The notes beneath the pieces are model-generated. The model was not told the origin of the DNA. It saw only the letters and a list, made by a program, of their open reading frames with translations, and made no database searches. This document shows, one piece after another, positions 34,093 through 44,299 of a stretch of 64,000 bases of DNA; position 1 is the first letter of the stretch, and every line of letters begins with the position of its first letter. Both the position numbers and the translations under genes were made by a program. Source of the DNA: Tessaracoccus coleopterorum (lineage in GTDB: Bacteria; Actinomycetota; Actinomycetes; Propionibacteriales; Propionibacteriaceae); NCBI RefSeq assembly GCF_011174705.1, contig NZ_JAANIJ010000001.1, positions 2,480,001 through 2,544,000 on the forward strand. Reading direction: 5' to 3'.

Positions 34093-34533
34093 ATGAGCAA
34101 GGCCATCAAGACCCAGTACTTCCTCGCCTCCGCCTACACCGCCCTCGGGCTCGCCAGCGGACTCTTCTACCGCGAGTTCACCAAGTTCAACGGCTCTCCC
34201 GGTGGCACCCAGCTCGCGGTCGTGCACACCCACTGGCTGACACTCGGCGCCATCCTCGGCCTCATCTTCATGCTGCTCGAGAACCAGTTTGAGCTCAGCA
34301 GCCTCCCCAAGCGCTGGAAGGCCTTCCTCATCACCTACAACGTGGGCGTGTTGCTCACGGGCTCCATGATGATCGTGAAGGGCTGCCTCCAGGTGCTCGG
34401 CAACTCCTTCGCCGACTCGCCCATGATCGCCGGCATGTCCGGCCTCGGTCACATGAGCGTGACCGCGGGATTCGTCCTGCTGCTGCTCATGCTCGGCAAC
34501 AAGATCGGCTTCTTCGGAAAGGAACAGATCTGA
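34093..34533 (+). CDS. DUF2871 membrane protein
   Basis: Intact 146-residue protein with four hydrophobic helices (YFLASAYTALGLASGLFY, HTHWLTLGAILGLIFMLL, FLITYNVGVLLTGSMMIV, MSVTAGFVLLLLMLG) and a conserved-looking HTHW motif. The family has no known function. AAGGAAAAAG precedes the ATG. It shares one base with the MFS start (TGATG), so the two are co-translated. Confidence 0.8.
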   Translation: MSKAIKTQYFLASAYTALGLASGLFYREFTKFNGSPGGTQLAVVHTHWLTLGAILGLIFMLLENQFELSSLPKRWKAFLITYNVGVLLTGSMMIVKGCLQVLGNSFADSPMIAGMSGLGHMSVTAGFVLLLLMLGNKIGFFGKEQI

Positions 34534-36061
34534 TGTCTGATCTCCGCCACGCCGACGCGGAAGCGACGCCGGCAATGGCGCAGACCCTGAGTGGGTCGCG
34601 CCGCTGGGTCGCCCTCGGCATCCTTGCCGTATCGCTCGGCATCGTGGTGCTTGACGGCACGATCGTGGGGGTCTCTCTCCCCGTCATCATCCGCGACCTC
34701 CAGATGTCGCTCACCAACGCCGAATGGGTCAACAGCCTCTACTCCGTGGTCTTCGCGGCGTTGCTGCTCACCGCCGGGCGCCTCGGTGACCGCTTCGGGA
34801 GGCGCACGACGCTCATTGTCGGCATCGCCATCTTCGCGTTCGGCAGCGTGCTCGCCGCCATGTCCGGCGGGGCCGCGGCCCTGATCGGGGCCCGCGCTGT
34901 GCAGGGGGTCGGCGGCGCCCTGATCCTCCCCTCTACGCTCTCGACGGTCAACGCCACGTTCCGAGGCAAGGACCGGGCCGTCGCGTTCGGTGTGTGGGGC
35001 GCCGTCATGTCCGGTGCAGCGGCTCTCGGGCCTCTGCTGGGGGGCTGCTGACCAAGTACGCCACCTGGAACTGGATCTTCTGGGTCAACGTGCCGATCGG
35101 GATCGTGCTGATCGTCCTCACGCTGCTCTTCGTCGACAACACCCGCGGCGACCGCGCGCTGGGCACCGATCTCCTCGGCCCGGTCCTCGCGGCCGTCGGG
35201 TTCGGCGCGCTGGTGTTCGGGCTCATCGAGGGTGCCAACCTCGGCTGGTGGAAGCCTGAGGCCGTGCTGGAGCTCGGCCCGATCACCTGGGGGATGGACG
35301 CGGCCGTCTCGGCGGTGCCTGTCGCGCTGCTGGTCGGAGCCGTGTTCGTTGCCCTGTTCATCGCCCATGAGAGCAGGCTGCGGGCGTCGGCATCCTCGAT
35401 ACCTCGCTGTTCAGCATCCCCAGCTTCGCGTGGGGCAACGTGACGGCCGGGCTGGTCGCCGTCGGCGAGTTCGCCCTGATCTTCGTGCTGCCGCTCTACC
35501 TCACCACCACGCTGGGCCTCGACACCCTGGGTGCGGGCCTGGTGCTCGTCACCATGGCGCTCGGTGCGTTCGTCGCGGGCGCCTCAGCCCGCCACCTCGC
35601 CGCGGCGCTCGGCGCCGCCCGCGTCGTCATCCTCGGCCTCGTCCTCGAGGTCGTCGGGTGGCCGCGACCGCTGGCTTCGTCGCGGTGAAGTCCGGCTCCC
35701 TGTGGGTCGCCCTGACGATGCTCGTCTACGGTGTCGGGGTCGGTCTGGCCTCGGCGCAGGTGACGTCGCTGGTGCTGGGCGACGTGCCCGTCGCCCAGTC
35801 GGGCGCGGGATCGGCCGTCCAGTCGACGGTCCGTCAGGTCGGCTCGGCGCTGGGCGCCGCGATGGGCGGAACGGTCCTGACCGGGGTGCTCGGCACACAC
35901 ATCCTGCAGCAGGCCACCCCGACACGATGGCCCACGCCAGCGCGTGGGCGGTCGCCGCGGCGGCCGTCGTCCTCTCGTTCGGCCTGATCGCCGCGCTGCG
36001 CCTCAAGGCCACCGTCCGCCACGGCTCCGCCGCTGCCATGGAGGAGACCCCGGCGCACTGA
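34533..36061 (+). CDS. MFS drug-efflux-type transporter (DHA2 family), frameshifted
   Basis: About 510 residues, 14 helices expected. Signatures: VVLDGTIVGVSLPVI (DHA2 motif D1), GRLGDRFGRRTTLIVG (motif A), RAVQGVGGALILPSTLS (motif B), WGAVMSGAAALGPLLGG (motif C) and ATWNWIFWVNVPIG. Breaks lie near 35040, 35385, 35660 and 35925. Control by the divergent TetR suggests an inducible efflux pump; the compound is unknown. Confidence 0.85.
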
Positions 36062-36064
36062 GGG

Positions 36065-37039
36065 TCAGGCCGGCACCGGGGCCCCGGTCGCCAGCCTGAC
36101 GCGCACGGTGGGGGTCGCGACCCGGTCGGGCGACGACACCACCGCACGCTGCCCGTCCGGCAGCCGCACGCCGATCTCGACGTCGTCGACGGTGTAGCCC
36201 TGGTCGAGCACCTCGACCTCGGCACCGTCGGCGTCCATCGTGAGCGACCCCGGAAGCACCGCGAGGATCTCGCCGGTCGTGAGCGATCCGGGCCAACCGA
36301 GCGCCCTGGCCGTCGCCTCCGTGATGAACGCCCTGGCCCCCAGGAAGGCGGCAACCTCACGCGAGGCCGGGGCGTGCCGCAGCGTCTCAGGGTCGGCAAC
36401 CTGTAAGAGGTGGCCCTCGCTGAGCACCGCGACGCGGTCGGCCACCGTGTAGGCCTCCTGATGATCGTGGGTCACGTGGACGGCGGTCGTGCCCGTCTCG
36501 CGGAGGATCCGGGCGAGGTCCACGGCGAGCCGACGGCGCAGCCCCGTGTCCAGCGCGGACAGCGGCTCGTCCAGCAGGAGCGCCCTGGGCGACGGGGCGA
36601 GCGACCGCGCCAGAGCGACCCGCTGCGCCTGGCCACCCGACAGCTCCGTGGGCCGGCGGTGGCCGAGCCCCGGAAGCCCGACCAGTTCCAACATCTCCTC
36701 GACCCGGGCGCGCTGTTCGGCCCTACCCAGCCTGCCCAAACCGTAGGCCACGTTCTTTGCCACCGTCATGGTCGGGAACAGCTGCGCATCCTGGAACACC
36801 AGCCCGAAGTTGCGCTTGAACACCTTGACGCCGGCGAGGTCGTTGCCGTCCCAGAGCACCGACCCGGCGGTCAGTGGCTCGAGCCCGGCCATGGCGCGCA
36901 GCAGGGTCGACTTCCCCGAACCCGACGCGCCGAGCAGCCCGACCACCGTGCCCGGTTCGACCACCAGGCTCACACCGTCGACGGCAACCGTCGCGCCGTA
37001 GCGCACCTGCACCCCGCGCACCTCGAGACCCGCTACCAC
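36065..37039 (-). CDS. thiQ: Thiamine ABC transporter ATP-binding protein
   Basis: Intact, 324 residues. Walker A GASGSGKST, signature ELSGGQAQRVALARSL, Walker B ALLLDEPLSALD and the switch HVTHDHQEA are present. A C-terminal regulatory extension follows. The GTG start has AGGAGG 8 nt upstream. Assigned to thiamine because it ends an operon that begins with a TPP riboswitch. It overlaps the permease stop by a few bases. Confidence 0.85.
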   Translation of the reverse strand: MVAGLEVRGVQVRYGATVAVDGVSLVVEPGTVVGLLGASGSGKSTLLRAMAGLEPLTAGSVLWDGNDLAGVKVFKRNFGLVFQDAQLFPTMTVAKNVAYGLGRLGRAEQRARVEEMLELVGLPGLGHRRPTELSGGQAQRVALARSLAPSPRALLLDEPLSALDTGLRRRLAVDLARILRETGTTAVHVTHDHQEAYTVADRVAVLSEGHLLQVADPETLRHAPASREVAAFLGARAFITEATARALGWPGSLTTGEILAVLPGSLTMDADGAEVEVLDQGYTVDDVEIGVRLPDGQRAVVSSPDRVATPTVRVRLATGAPVPA

Positions 37040-38674
37040 GTCGATACCTCCTGGGCCGCAGCCGTTCGGCCGCCGCCATCGTGAGCCCCGCCAATACTGC
37101 CAGCAGCACAGAGGCCGCCAGCGCCATGCCGTAGGTGTCCGACCCGGGGCGGCCGAACAGGCGGAAGATGAGAACCGGCAGCGTCGGGTTGTCGGGCCTG
37201 GCCAGGAACGATGTCGCTCCGAATTCGCCGAGCGAGGTGGCGAACGCGAACCCCGCCGCCAGCCCCAGGCCTCGCCACAGGTGGGGCAGCTCGATGCGCA
37301 GCAGCACCCGCAGCGGCCCGGAGCCGAGGGTGGCGGCCGCCTCCAACTGCCCGGGGTCGACGGCACGCAGCACCGGAAGCAGGATCCGCACGATCAGCGG
37401 CAGCGCCACGACGGCCTGCGCGACGGGGATCAGAACCAGGCTGGATCGCAGATCCAACGGGGCCTGTTGAGCGTGATCAGGTAGCCGAAGCCGACGGTGA
37501 CGGCCGAGACCCCCAGCGGGAGCAGGAAGAGCGACTCGAGCGCAGCCAGCCCCGCGCGGGGAGCCTGCCGTGCGGTCGCCGCGACGCCACGAGGGCGACC
37601 AGCACACCCAGGGTGACGGCGATGCCGGTCGCGGCGAGAGCCGTCACCAGCGATGTCCCCGTGGCGCCCCACAGAGTCGCACCCATCGCACCCTCGGTGG
37701 CGAGCTGGGTGAAGTTGGCAAGGGTCAGCTCCCGCCGCGGTGCAGGGAGCGCCACAGCAGGTTCGCCAGCGGCAGCACAAGCAGCCCGGCCGTCACTGCG
37801 AGGGTCACCGTGAGCGCGCCCCAGTCCCGCCGCACGACGAGTGGCCGCCCGGCGGCCGGGTCGGGCCGGAGCCGCAGCGCCGTCGTCGTGCGCGCCTGCG
37901 CGGCACCGCTCAGCCACAGGGCGAGGGTGACGATCACCAGCTGCGTGACGGAGAGGGCCGCGGCCGCGGGCAGGTCGAGCAGTTGGGTGGTGAGGAACCA
38001 GATCTCGGTCTCGATGCTCTGGTAGGCGCCCTGCCCGAGCACCATCACGATGCCGTACGACGAGGCGCTGAACAGGAACACCAGCGATGCGGCCGACACG
38101 ATCGCCGGCGCGAGGGCCCGCAGCGTCACGGTGACAAGCACCCGGGCGGGGAGGCGCCCAGGGTCGCTCCCGCCTGGGCGGGCCGTGGATCGAGTCGCTC
38201 CCACATCGTCCCGACGGTGCGCACGACCACGGAGTAGTTGAAGAACACCATCGCCAGGACGATGGCCGCGGGCGTGCCTGCGAGCCCCGCCCAGCCGAAC
38301 GGCCCGTCGGGCCGCAGCAGCGCGCCGAACGCGACCCCCACCACGACGGTGGGCAGCACGAACGGGATGCCGACCAGCGCCCGCAGCGCGCCGCGCCCGG
38401 GGAACCGCGTGCGGTACAGAAGGTACGCGCCCGGGAGACCGAGCCCGAGGCACGCCAGGGTCGACACCGACGCCGAGGCGAGCGTGAACCCGACCGCGCG
38501 CCACGTGCGGGCCGACGAGAACACCGACCGGAAGCCCTCCATGGTCCACCCGGTGCCGTCATGGAAGCCACGCAGGATCAGGTTGGCGGCGGGCCAGGCG
38601 AAGAAGACGCCGAGGAAGGCGAGCGGGACGGCGGCCGCGACGGCCCAGCCGGCCCGCCAGCCGACGCGGCTCAC
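37033..38674 (-). CDS. thiP: Thiamine ABC transporter permease (double domain), frameshifted
   Basis: About 550 residues in two homologous halves, each with six helices, as in ThiP. The EAA-loop regions are [11 protein letters not shown] in the first half and [20 protein letters not shown] in the second. Other parts are [20 protein letters not shown] and [20 protein letters not shown]. The start GTG overlaps the thiB stop as GTGA. Breaks lie near 38165, 37735, 37560, 37455 and 37060. The repaired end QEVSTW overlaps the thiQ start. Confidence 0.83.
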
Positions 38675-39705
38675 CCGATGGCCTCGGTCCACTCCCGGAT
38701 CCAGTCGTCCCGCTTGGCGCCGATGGTGTCGGCGGGCACATCGATCGGATTGTCCGACAGCGGCGCGAAGCGGGCCCAGTCGACGGGCAGCTCGACGGTG
38801 GTGTCCACCGGGTACATGTAGAGGTTCTCGGGGACCGCTGCCTGGACCTCCGGGCTCAGCAGGAAGTCGATGAACTTCTCCGCACCCTCGGGTTGGCGGC
38901 GCCATTGAGGACACCGGCGTACTCCACCGCGCGGAAGCAGGTGCCCAGCAACGCCTGCGTGGTGGAGGTGTCGCCGTCGAGGGTGTAGGCGGGGAGGTGG
39001 CGTAGCTCAGCACGAGCGGCCGCGGGCCCTTGCCGTCGGCGCCGGAGAAGTCCGTGTAGTAGGCCTCGGTCCAGCCGGAGGCGATCTTCACGCCGTTGTC
39101 CTTCAGGTCCCGCCAGTAGTCCAGGTAGCCGTCCTCACCCATCTGGCCGATGGTGGCGAGCAGGAACGACAGCCCGGGGCCGACGACGCAGGATTGGTGA
39201 CGACGAGCAGGTCGCGGTACCGCGGGTCCGTGAGGTCCCGGAGCGTCCGGGGGATGGCGAGGCCCCTGTCCTCGAACCAGGCCGTGTCGGCGTTGATGCA
39301 CACATCGCCGAAGTCGACGGGAGTCAGGTGCGCGGCGGCGAACCGTTCCGCCGAGGCGGGTAGCGCGCTCGAGGTGTAGTCGGCGAGCACACCCTCGGAA
39401 GCGGCCCGCGACGCGAAGGTGTTGTCGATGCCGTAGACGACGTCGCCGAGGGGCGAGTCCTTGGTGAGCACCAGCTGGTTGACCAGGCTGCCCGAGTCGC
39501 CCGGGGCGACGTAGGTGACCTCGTAGCCGGTCTGCTCGGCGAAGCTGGTGAGCAGCTCCTCCGGAAGAGTGAAGGCGTCGTGGGTGACCACCGTCAGCTT
39601 CTTCGACGGCTCCGGTGCGGTCCCGGACGAGGTGCCGGCCCCGCCGCAGGCTGACAGCGCGACGGCGGTGAGGCCGACCAGCGCGATGGTTGAGAAACGT
39701 GTCAT
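38671..39705 (-). CDS. thiB: Thiamine-binding lipoprotein of ABC transporter, frameshifted
   Basis: Periplasmic-type binding protein anchored by lipid, about 346 residues. The signal ends in the lipobox LSACGG. The mature domain has [19 protein letters not shown] and [11 protein letters not shown], as in ThiB-like proteins, and ends [20 protein letters not shown]. Breaks lie near 39190, 39000, 38930 and 38895. The gene follows a TPP riboswitch, which makes thiamine or a pyrimidine precursor the likely ligand. Confidence 0.85.
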
Positions 39706-39713
39706 CGGTTTGT

Positions 39714-39726
39714 CTCCTTATCGGAG
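39714..39726 (-). promoter_or_regulatory. thiB ribosome site with adjacent anti-Shine-Dalgarno
   Basis: GGAG (minus strand, 39714-39717) is preceded by CTCC (39723-39726) five bases upstream, and a GC hairpin (CCCGGC...GCCGGG) lies just before it. Ligand binding upstream could expose or hide the ribosome site. Confidence 0.4.
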
Positions 39727-39749
39727 GCCCGGCGCGCGCCGGGGAGGTC

Positions 39750-39838
39750 CCACTCCCTACGCCGGTGTTAACCGGATCAGGTTCGAGGGTCTGCGGTCCC
39801 AGCCCGCACTCTCAGCGCCCCGTGGCGCTCCCCTGTGA
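39750..39838 (-). promoter_or_regulatory. TPP riboswitch (THI element)
   Basis: On the minus strand the aptamer core is complete: ACAGGGGAGC at the 5' side, GCTGAGAG, GACCCTCGAACCTGATC, GGTTAACACC and GGCGTAGGGA at the 3' side. These are the conserved thiamine pyrophosphate-binding segments. TAGTGT (39849-39854) is a suitable -10. It governs thiBPQ, repressing uptake when TPP is high. Confidence 0.95.
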
Positions 39839-39875
39839 TGCGTCGCCAACACTAGCCCAACCGCGACGCGACGGA

Positions 39876-40910
39876 TCAGCCCGTCTCGCTGACGCGCATC
39901 AGGGCATCGCGGATCTGGCGCGCCCGGGTGGGGCCGATGCCGTCGATCTCCATCAGCACGGTGGTGGAGGCACCGAACAGCTCCTGCAGGGAGAAGGCAT
40001 CGATCAGCTTCGACACGAGTGAGGCGGGGAGGCGGCCCATGGTGGTCAGGAGCCGGATGCCGCGCGTGTCCAGGTGCTGCTCCAGATTGGGGTTGGGCCC
40101 GAAGCCGAGCCGCTCCGCGACCAGTTGCCCGCTGAAGAGCTCGTCGTGGGAGAAGTTGTGCAGCGTGCCGAGGTCGAACTCGTCGGGGTCGGCGACGTTG
40201 GGGCGTAGTCCTGTTCGATGAGGTCTCCGAGACCGGAGAAGTTGGCCGCCAGCTCGGCGTGCTGCAGTGCGACCATCCGGCCCTCGACACCGAGGAGGTC
40301 GATGTGGAACTGCATCTCCGAGCTGAGCCGGCGGGCGAGCTCGAGGCGGTGGGCCACCTGGGTGAGGTCACGCAGCGTCACCTGTTCGCCCATCTCCAGC
40401 GCGGAGAACTGCTCCAACAGCTCCGTCAGTCGCGTCGAGACGCGTGAGAGGGCCGCCAGCGTCTGGTTGGCCCGGCTGATCACCTGCTGCACGGTCTCCA
40501 CGACGTGCCGGTGCCCTCGTAGAACACCGAGATGGTTCCCATCGACGCCGACACAGTCACGACGGGCAGACCCGCGGCCTGAGACGTGCGGTCGGCGGAG
40601 CGGTGGCGGGTGCCCGTCTCCGCGGTGGGCAGGTCGCCCGCGGGTACGAGGTGCACGCCCGCCGCGACGATCTGGGACAGGTCGTTGGAGAGAACGATGG
40701 CCCCGTCCAGCTTCGCCAACTCGCGCAGGGCCTGTTCGGTGCAGTCGACGCCGATCCTGAAGCCGCCGGAGCTCACGTGTTGGACGTGCTGGTTGTTGCC
40801 GAGCACGATGAGGGCGCCGGTGCGGCCGTGGAGGATCCGGTCTAGCCCTGCCCGCAGCTGCGTGCCGGGGCCAGCAGCTTCAGGTAGCGGCGGACGGTTG
40901 ACTTCGCCAC
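39876..40910 (-). CDS. disA: DNA integrity scanning diadenylate cyclase DisA, frameshifted
   Basis: Makes cyclic di-AMP and scans DNA for branched structures, about 346 residues. The DAC active-site motifs KLDGAIVLSNDLSQI and TRHRSADRTSQ are present. A long helical spine follows (RANQTLAALSRVSTRLTELL), and the C-terminal helix-hairpin-helix is EIDGIGPTRARQIRDALM. The GTG start has AGGAGG upstream. Breaks lie near 40870, 40505 and 40202. It lies near radA, as in many Gram-positive genomes, but two HEAT-repeat genes are inserted between them. Confidence 0.93.
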
Positions 40911-40985
40911 GGATGTGCCTCCTCGGATCGGGCCCAAGTCTAGTGTTCCTGCGGGGGCGCGCGTGGCCGTGCGGGACGCATCGGT

Positions 40986-41016
40986 TTGACCCTGACGCGA
41001 CGTGAGGGTTTAGCGT
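40986..41016 (+). promoter_or_regulatory. Promoter of the HEAT-repeat gene
   Basis: TTGACC (40986-40991) is followed after 19 bp by TAGCGT (41011-41016), which is 7 nt before the ATG at 41024. A leaderless transcript is likely. Confidence 0.45.
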
Positions 41017-41023
41017 CGTGGCC

Positions 41024-41759
41024 ATGAACGATACCCAGTCCCTGATCCAGGCCCTCGGCAGCCCCGTGGGCACCGAACGTCGGCACGCGGCGCTTGCGCT
41101 CGGCACCGTCCGGGACGGCGCCGTCGCGGAGGCCCTGGTGGAGCGGATCCGGGTGGAGCCCGACTCCTGCGTCCGTGAGGACCTCACCTGGGCCATCGTG
41201 CAGCACGCCTCCGACGCCGGGGAACTGCTCGGCTCCATGCTGGGAAGCGATGAGGCAACCGACCGCCGCACCGCCGCCCACGTGATGAGCAAGGTGGGCG
41301 ACCCGGACCACTTCGAGCGCCTGAGCCCCTGGTCGGCGACCCACACGCCGACGTCGCCATCAAGGCCTACCGTGCCGCCGTCAACACCGGCGGGGCGCGC
41401 GCCGTCGAGGTGCTCGCGACGCGGATCGGCGACGGCGACCTGCTGCAGCGCGATGCCCTGAGCAACGCCTTCGCCGCGGTGGGGGAGGCATCTGTGCCCG
41501 CGCTGGTGGCCGCGCTCCGGAGCGACCGCGTCGGGACCCGTGAGCACGCCGCCGAGGCGCTCGGCCACCTTGGAATGGACGCCGTCGGCGCCGCCGATGC
41601 GCTGGAGGTCGCCGCTGCCGATGCGGACCCGAGGTGCGGATCGCGGCCGTGGCCTCGCTCGGTCAGCTGGGTGAGGATGCGACCGGGCACCTCGGAAGGC
41701 TCGCAGCCTCCTCGGGTGACACCGTCGTAGCGGCAATGGCCCGCCGCTACCTGGCCTGA
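41024..41759 (+). CDS. HEAT-repeat protein, frameshifted
   Basis: About 245 residues made of HEAT/PBS-lyase-like repeats: ERRHAALALGTVRDGAVAEA, REDLTWAIVQHASDAGELL, TREHAAEALGHLGMDAVGAA and a last VRIAAVASLGQLGED. It probably serves as a protein-binding scaffold. It is clearly related to the convergent MerR-HEAT protein (compare REDLTWAIVQ with RETATWAVVQ). Breaks lie near 41325 and 41635. The 3' ends of the two genes overlap by 13 bp. Confidence 0.75.
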
Positions 41760-42816
41760 CGGTCCGCGACCAGGCGACGCGCGAGCAGCCGGGTGCGCTC
41801 ATCGGGGAGCCGACAGCCTCCCCGATGGCGCGCCCGGCCGCCTCATCATCGACCTGCCCCAGCGCGGCGAGCGCCGCGAAGCGCACCTCCGGATCCGGGT
41901 CCGCGAGCGCGACCGCGAGTGCGGGCACCGAGGCCGGGTCGGCCAGCAGCCCCAGGGCGTCGGCCGCCGCCTCCCGGGTCGTCGGATCCTCGGCACCCAG
42001 AGCGCCGACCAACCCTGGGAGCGACCCGGGAATGCGGGCCAGCGAAGCGACCACCTCATCCCTGACCCGGGCCGGGGCTCGCGGAGCGCCTCGACCAGTG
42101 CAGTGACGGCCTCGTCGCCGCCAACCTGCCCGAGGCTGAAGGCCGCCTTCGCGGCGACCCGCTCGTCGGTGTCGGCAAGCAGCTCGACGAGGGTGCCCGC
42201 CGACGCCGCGTCGCGCAACTTTCCCAGCACGTGTGCGAGCGCGTGGCGTGACTGCGCGTCTCCGCCCCGCATCCGCGCGATCAGTTCGCCGCGCGCCTCA
42301 GGCTGCTGCACGACGGCCCATGTCGCGGTCTCCCTCACCCCGGCCACGGGGTCGCTCAGGAGGTCGATCAGCACGTCGACCGGCGCGGCCTCGGGGTCGG
42401 TGAGCATCGCCCGGAACCGGACGGCCGGGTCGGGGTGCCGGAGCCGTTCGGTCAGGGCGATCGCGGCGAGCACCTCGTCCCACCCGCGTCCGCGGCACCC
42501 TGAAGGCGGCGCAGCGTCGCGAGCAGCCTCTGCTCCTCGGCGATCCGGTCCTCGACCACGGCGGCGTGCCTGCCCAGCAGCGCGGAGGCGTCGACGCCCT
42601 CGTCGAGTGCCGCCGCTATCTCGGTGAGCGACAGGCCGAGCGACTTCAGGTTCTGGATTGCGAGCAGCCGCCGCAGATCATCGCGGGAGTAGAGCCGGTA
42701 GTCGACGTCGGTGCGGCCGCTGGGAGTGAGCAGGCCGATCTCGTCGTAGTGCCGCAGCGTGCGGTGTGTGAGCCCGTCCGGGAGGCGACCTGCCCGATGC
42801 GCAGCCACTCCTCCAC
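41747..42816 (-). CDS. MerR-type HTH fused to HEAT repeats, frameshifted
   Basis: About 358 residues. The N-terminal MerR domain reads VEEWLRIGQVASR and GLTHRTLRHYDEIGLLTPSG followed by YRLYSRDDLRRLLAIQNLKS. A coiled linker (VVEDRIAEEQRLLATLRRL) leads into HEAT repeats (PDPAVRFRAMLTD, RETATWAVVQQPEARGEL, AAKAAFSLGQVGGDEAV, TTREAAADALGLLADP). The HEAT part stands where MerR proteins have ligand domains. It starts with GTG 3 nt after the repaired radA stop. Breaks lie near 42788, 42487, 42075 and 41803. Confidence 0.75.
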
Positions 42817-42819
42817 GGG

Positions 42820-44204
42820 TTAGCCCCCAGGATCTTGTCGTACATGCCGAGCGCATCGAGGGCGTCGATCAGCGAACCGACCTCCAGCACCTGCATCCCG
42901 CCCAGGCGGGCACCTTCACGGTCACGTCGCGTGAACCGCGCGGCACAATGGCCCGGTTGATGCCCAGCCTGGCGGCCTCCGCGAGCCTGTGCTCCACGCC
43001 GGGCACCCGGCGCAGGTCGCCCGCGAGGCCCACCTCGCCCAGTACGGCAACCCGGTCGGTGGGTTGCCAATCCAGCCCGCCGACGCCACAGCCACGGCAA
43101 CCGCGAGGTCCACCGACGGATCCGTGATGCGGGCGCCGCCCACGGTGGAGACGTATACGTCGGCGTTCGAGACCTTCAAACCCACCTTGCGCTCCAACAC
43201 GGCCAGCACCATCGAGATCCGGGAGTTGTCGAGGCCATGGGTGGTGCGCCTCGGGGAGCTCGGGTTGGGCGCTGTCGCCACCAGCGCCTGGATCTCGGCG
43301 AGCAGCGGGCGGCGGCCCTCTAGGGTGACCGTCACGCACGTGCCTGGCACCGGCCCGGAGTGCGGGGTCGTGAAAAGGCCCGAAGGGTCGGGCACCTCGA
43401 CGATGCCGCTCTCGCTCATCTCGAAGCAGCCCACCTCATCGGCCGGGCCGAAGCGGTTCTTGGTGGCGCGCACCATCCGGAAGCCGGAGTGCCGGTCGCC
43501 CTCGAACGTCAGCACCACGTCGACGAGGTGCTCGAGCGTGCGCGGGCCTGCGATCGAGCCCTCCTTCGTGACGTGCCCCACGACGATCACCGCCATGCCC
43601 TCCCGCTTGGCCACCCGGGCCAACGCGCCGGTCACCTCGCGCACCTGGCTGGGCCCGCCAGCGGCGCCGTCGGCCTCCGAGGCGGAGATCGTCTGGACCG
43701 AGTCGACCACCAGCAGCGTCGGCCCGACGGCCTCGATGTGTCCGAGCACCGTGCCGAGATCGTTCTCGGAGGCCAGGAACAGCCTGTCGTCCATCGCGCC
43801 GGTGCGTTCGGCGCGTAGCCGCACCTGCGAGGCGGACTCTTCACCGGAGATGTACAAGGTGGTCTGCCCGGAGCGTGCCCACTTGGCGGCCACGTCGAGC
43901 AGAAGTGTCGACTTGCCGACGCCGGGCTCGCCGGCGAGCAGGATGACGGCGCCCGGCACCACGCCGTCGCCGAGCACCCGGTCGAGTTCGGCGATCGTCG
44001 TGGGCCGACGGACTGCCTTGTCCGTTGGCACCTTCGAGATGGGCACCGCCTTGTCGGCGGGCACCAGGGCAGCGACCGACTTCAGTTGGGGGCGCTCCGC
44101 TCGACGACGGTGCCCCAGGCCTGGCACTCGCCGCAGCGCCCGACCCACCTGATCGAGGTCCAGCCGCACTCCGTGCACGCGTACGTGTCCTGCTTCTTAG
44201 CCAC
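42820..44204 (-). CDS. radA: DNA repair protein RadA, frameshifted
   Basis: RecA-like helicase processing recombination intermediates, about 463 residues. Order: zinc finger CTECGWTSIRWVGRCGEC, Walker A GEPGVGKST, Walker B TLLVVDSVQT and the RadA-specific KNRFG motif (TKNRFGPADEVG). The C-terminal Lon-like domain holds DLAVAVAVASA and ends LIDALDALGMYDKILGG. TAGGCT (44212-44217, minus strand) is 7 nt before the GTG. Breaks lie near 44095, 43075, 42900 and 42825. Confidence 0.95.
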
Positions 44205-44239
44205 ATGCGAGAGCCTATGCGACGGCACCGACACCGGCG

Positions 44240-44288
44240 GAACGCGGAGGCGGCCCGGACACCAGGTGTCCGGGCCGCCTCCGCGTTC
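44240..44288. repeat. Perfect 23-bp inverted repeat between VOC gene and radA
   Basis: 44240-44262 is exactly complementary to 44266-44288, leaving a 3-nt centre. It follows the VOC gene stop by about 11 bp and is probably its terminator, though no U-tract follows on either strand. It also sits just upstream of the radA promoter. Confidence 0.8.
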
Positions 44289-44299
44289 GGTGTGGTCGA

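Noticed and set aside
36065-39705. Iron(III) importer as identity of the ABC system
   Set aside because: Fused two-domain permeases also occur in iron systems, but the TPP riboswitch directly upstream makes thiamine the better assignment.
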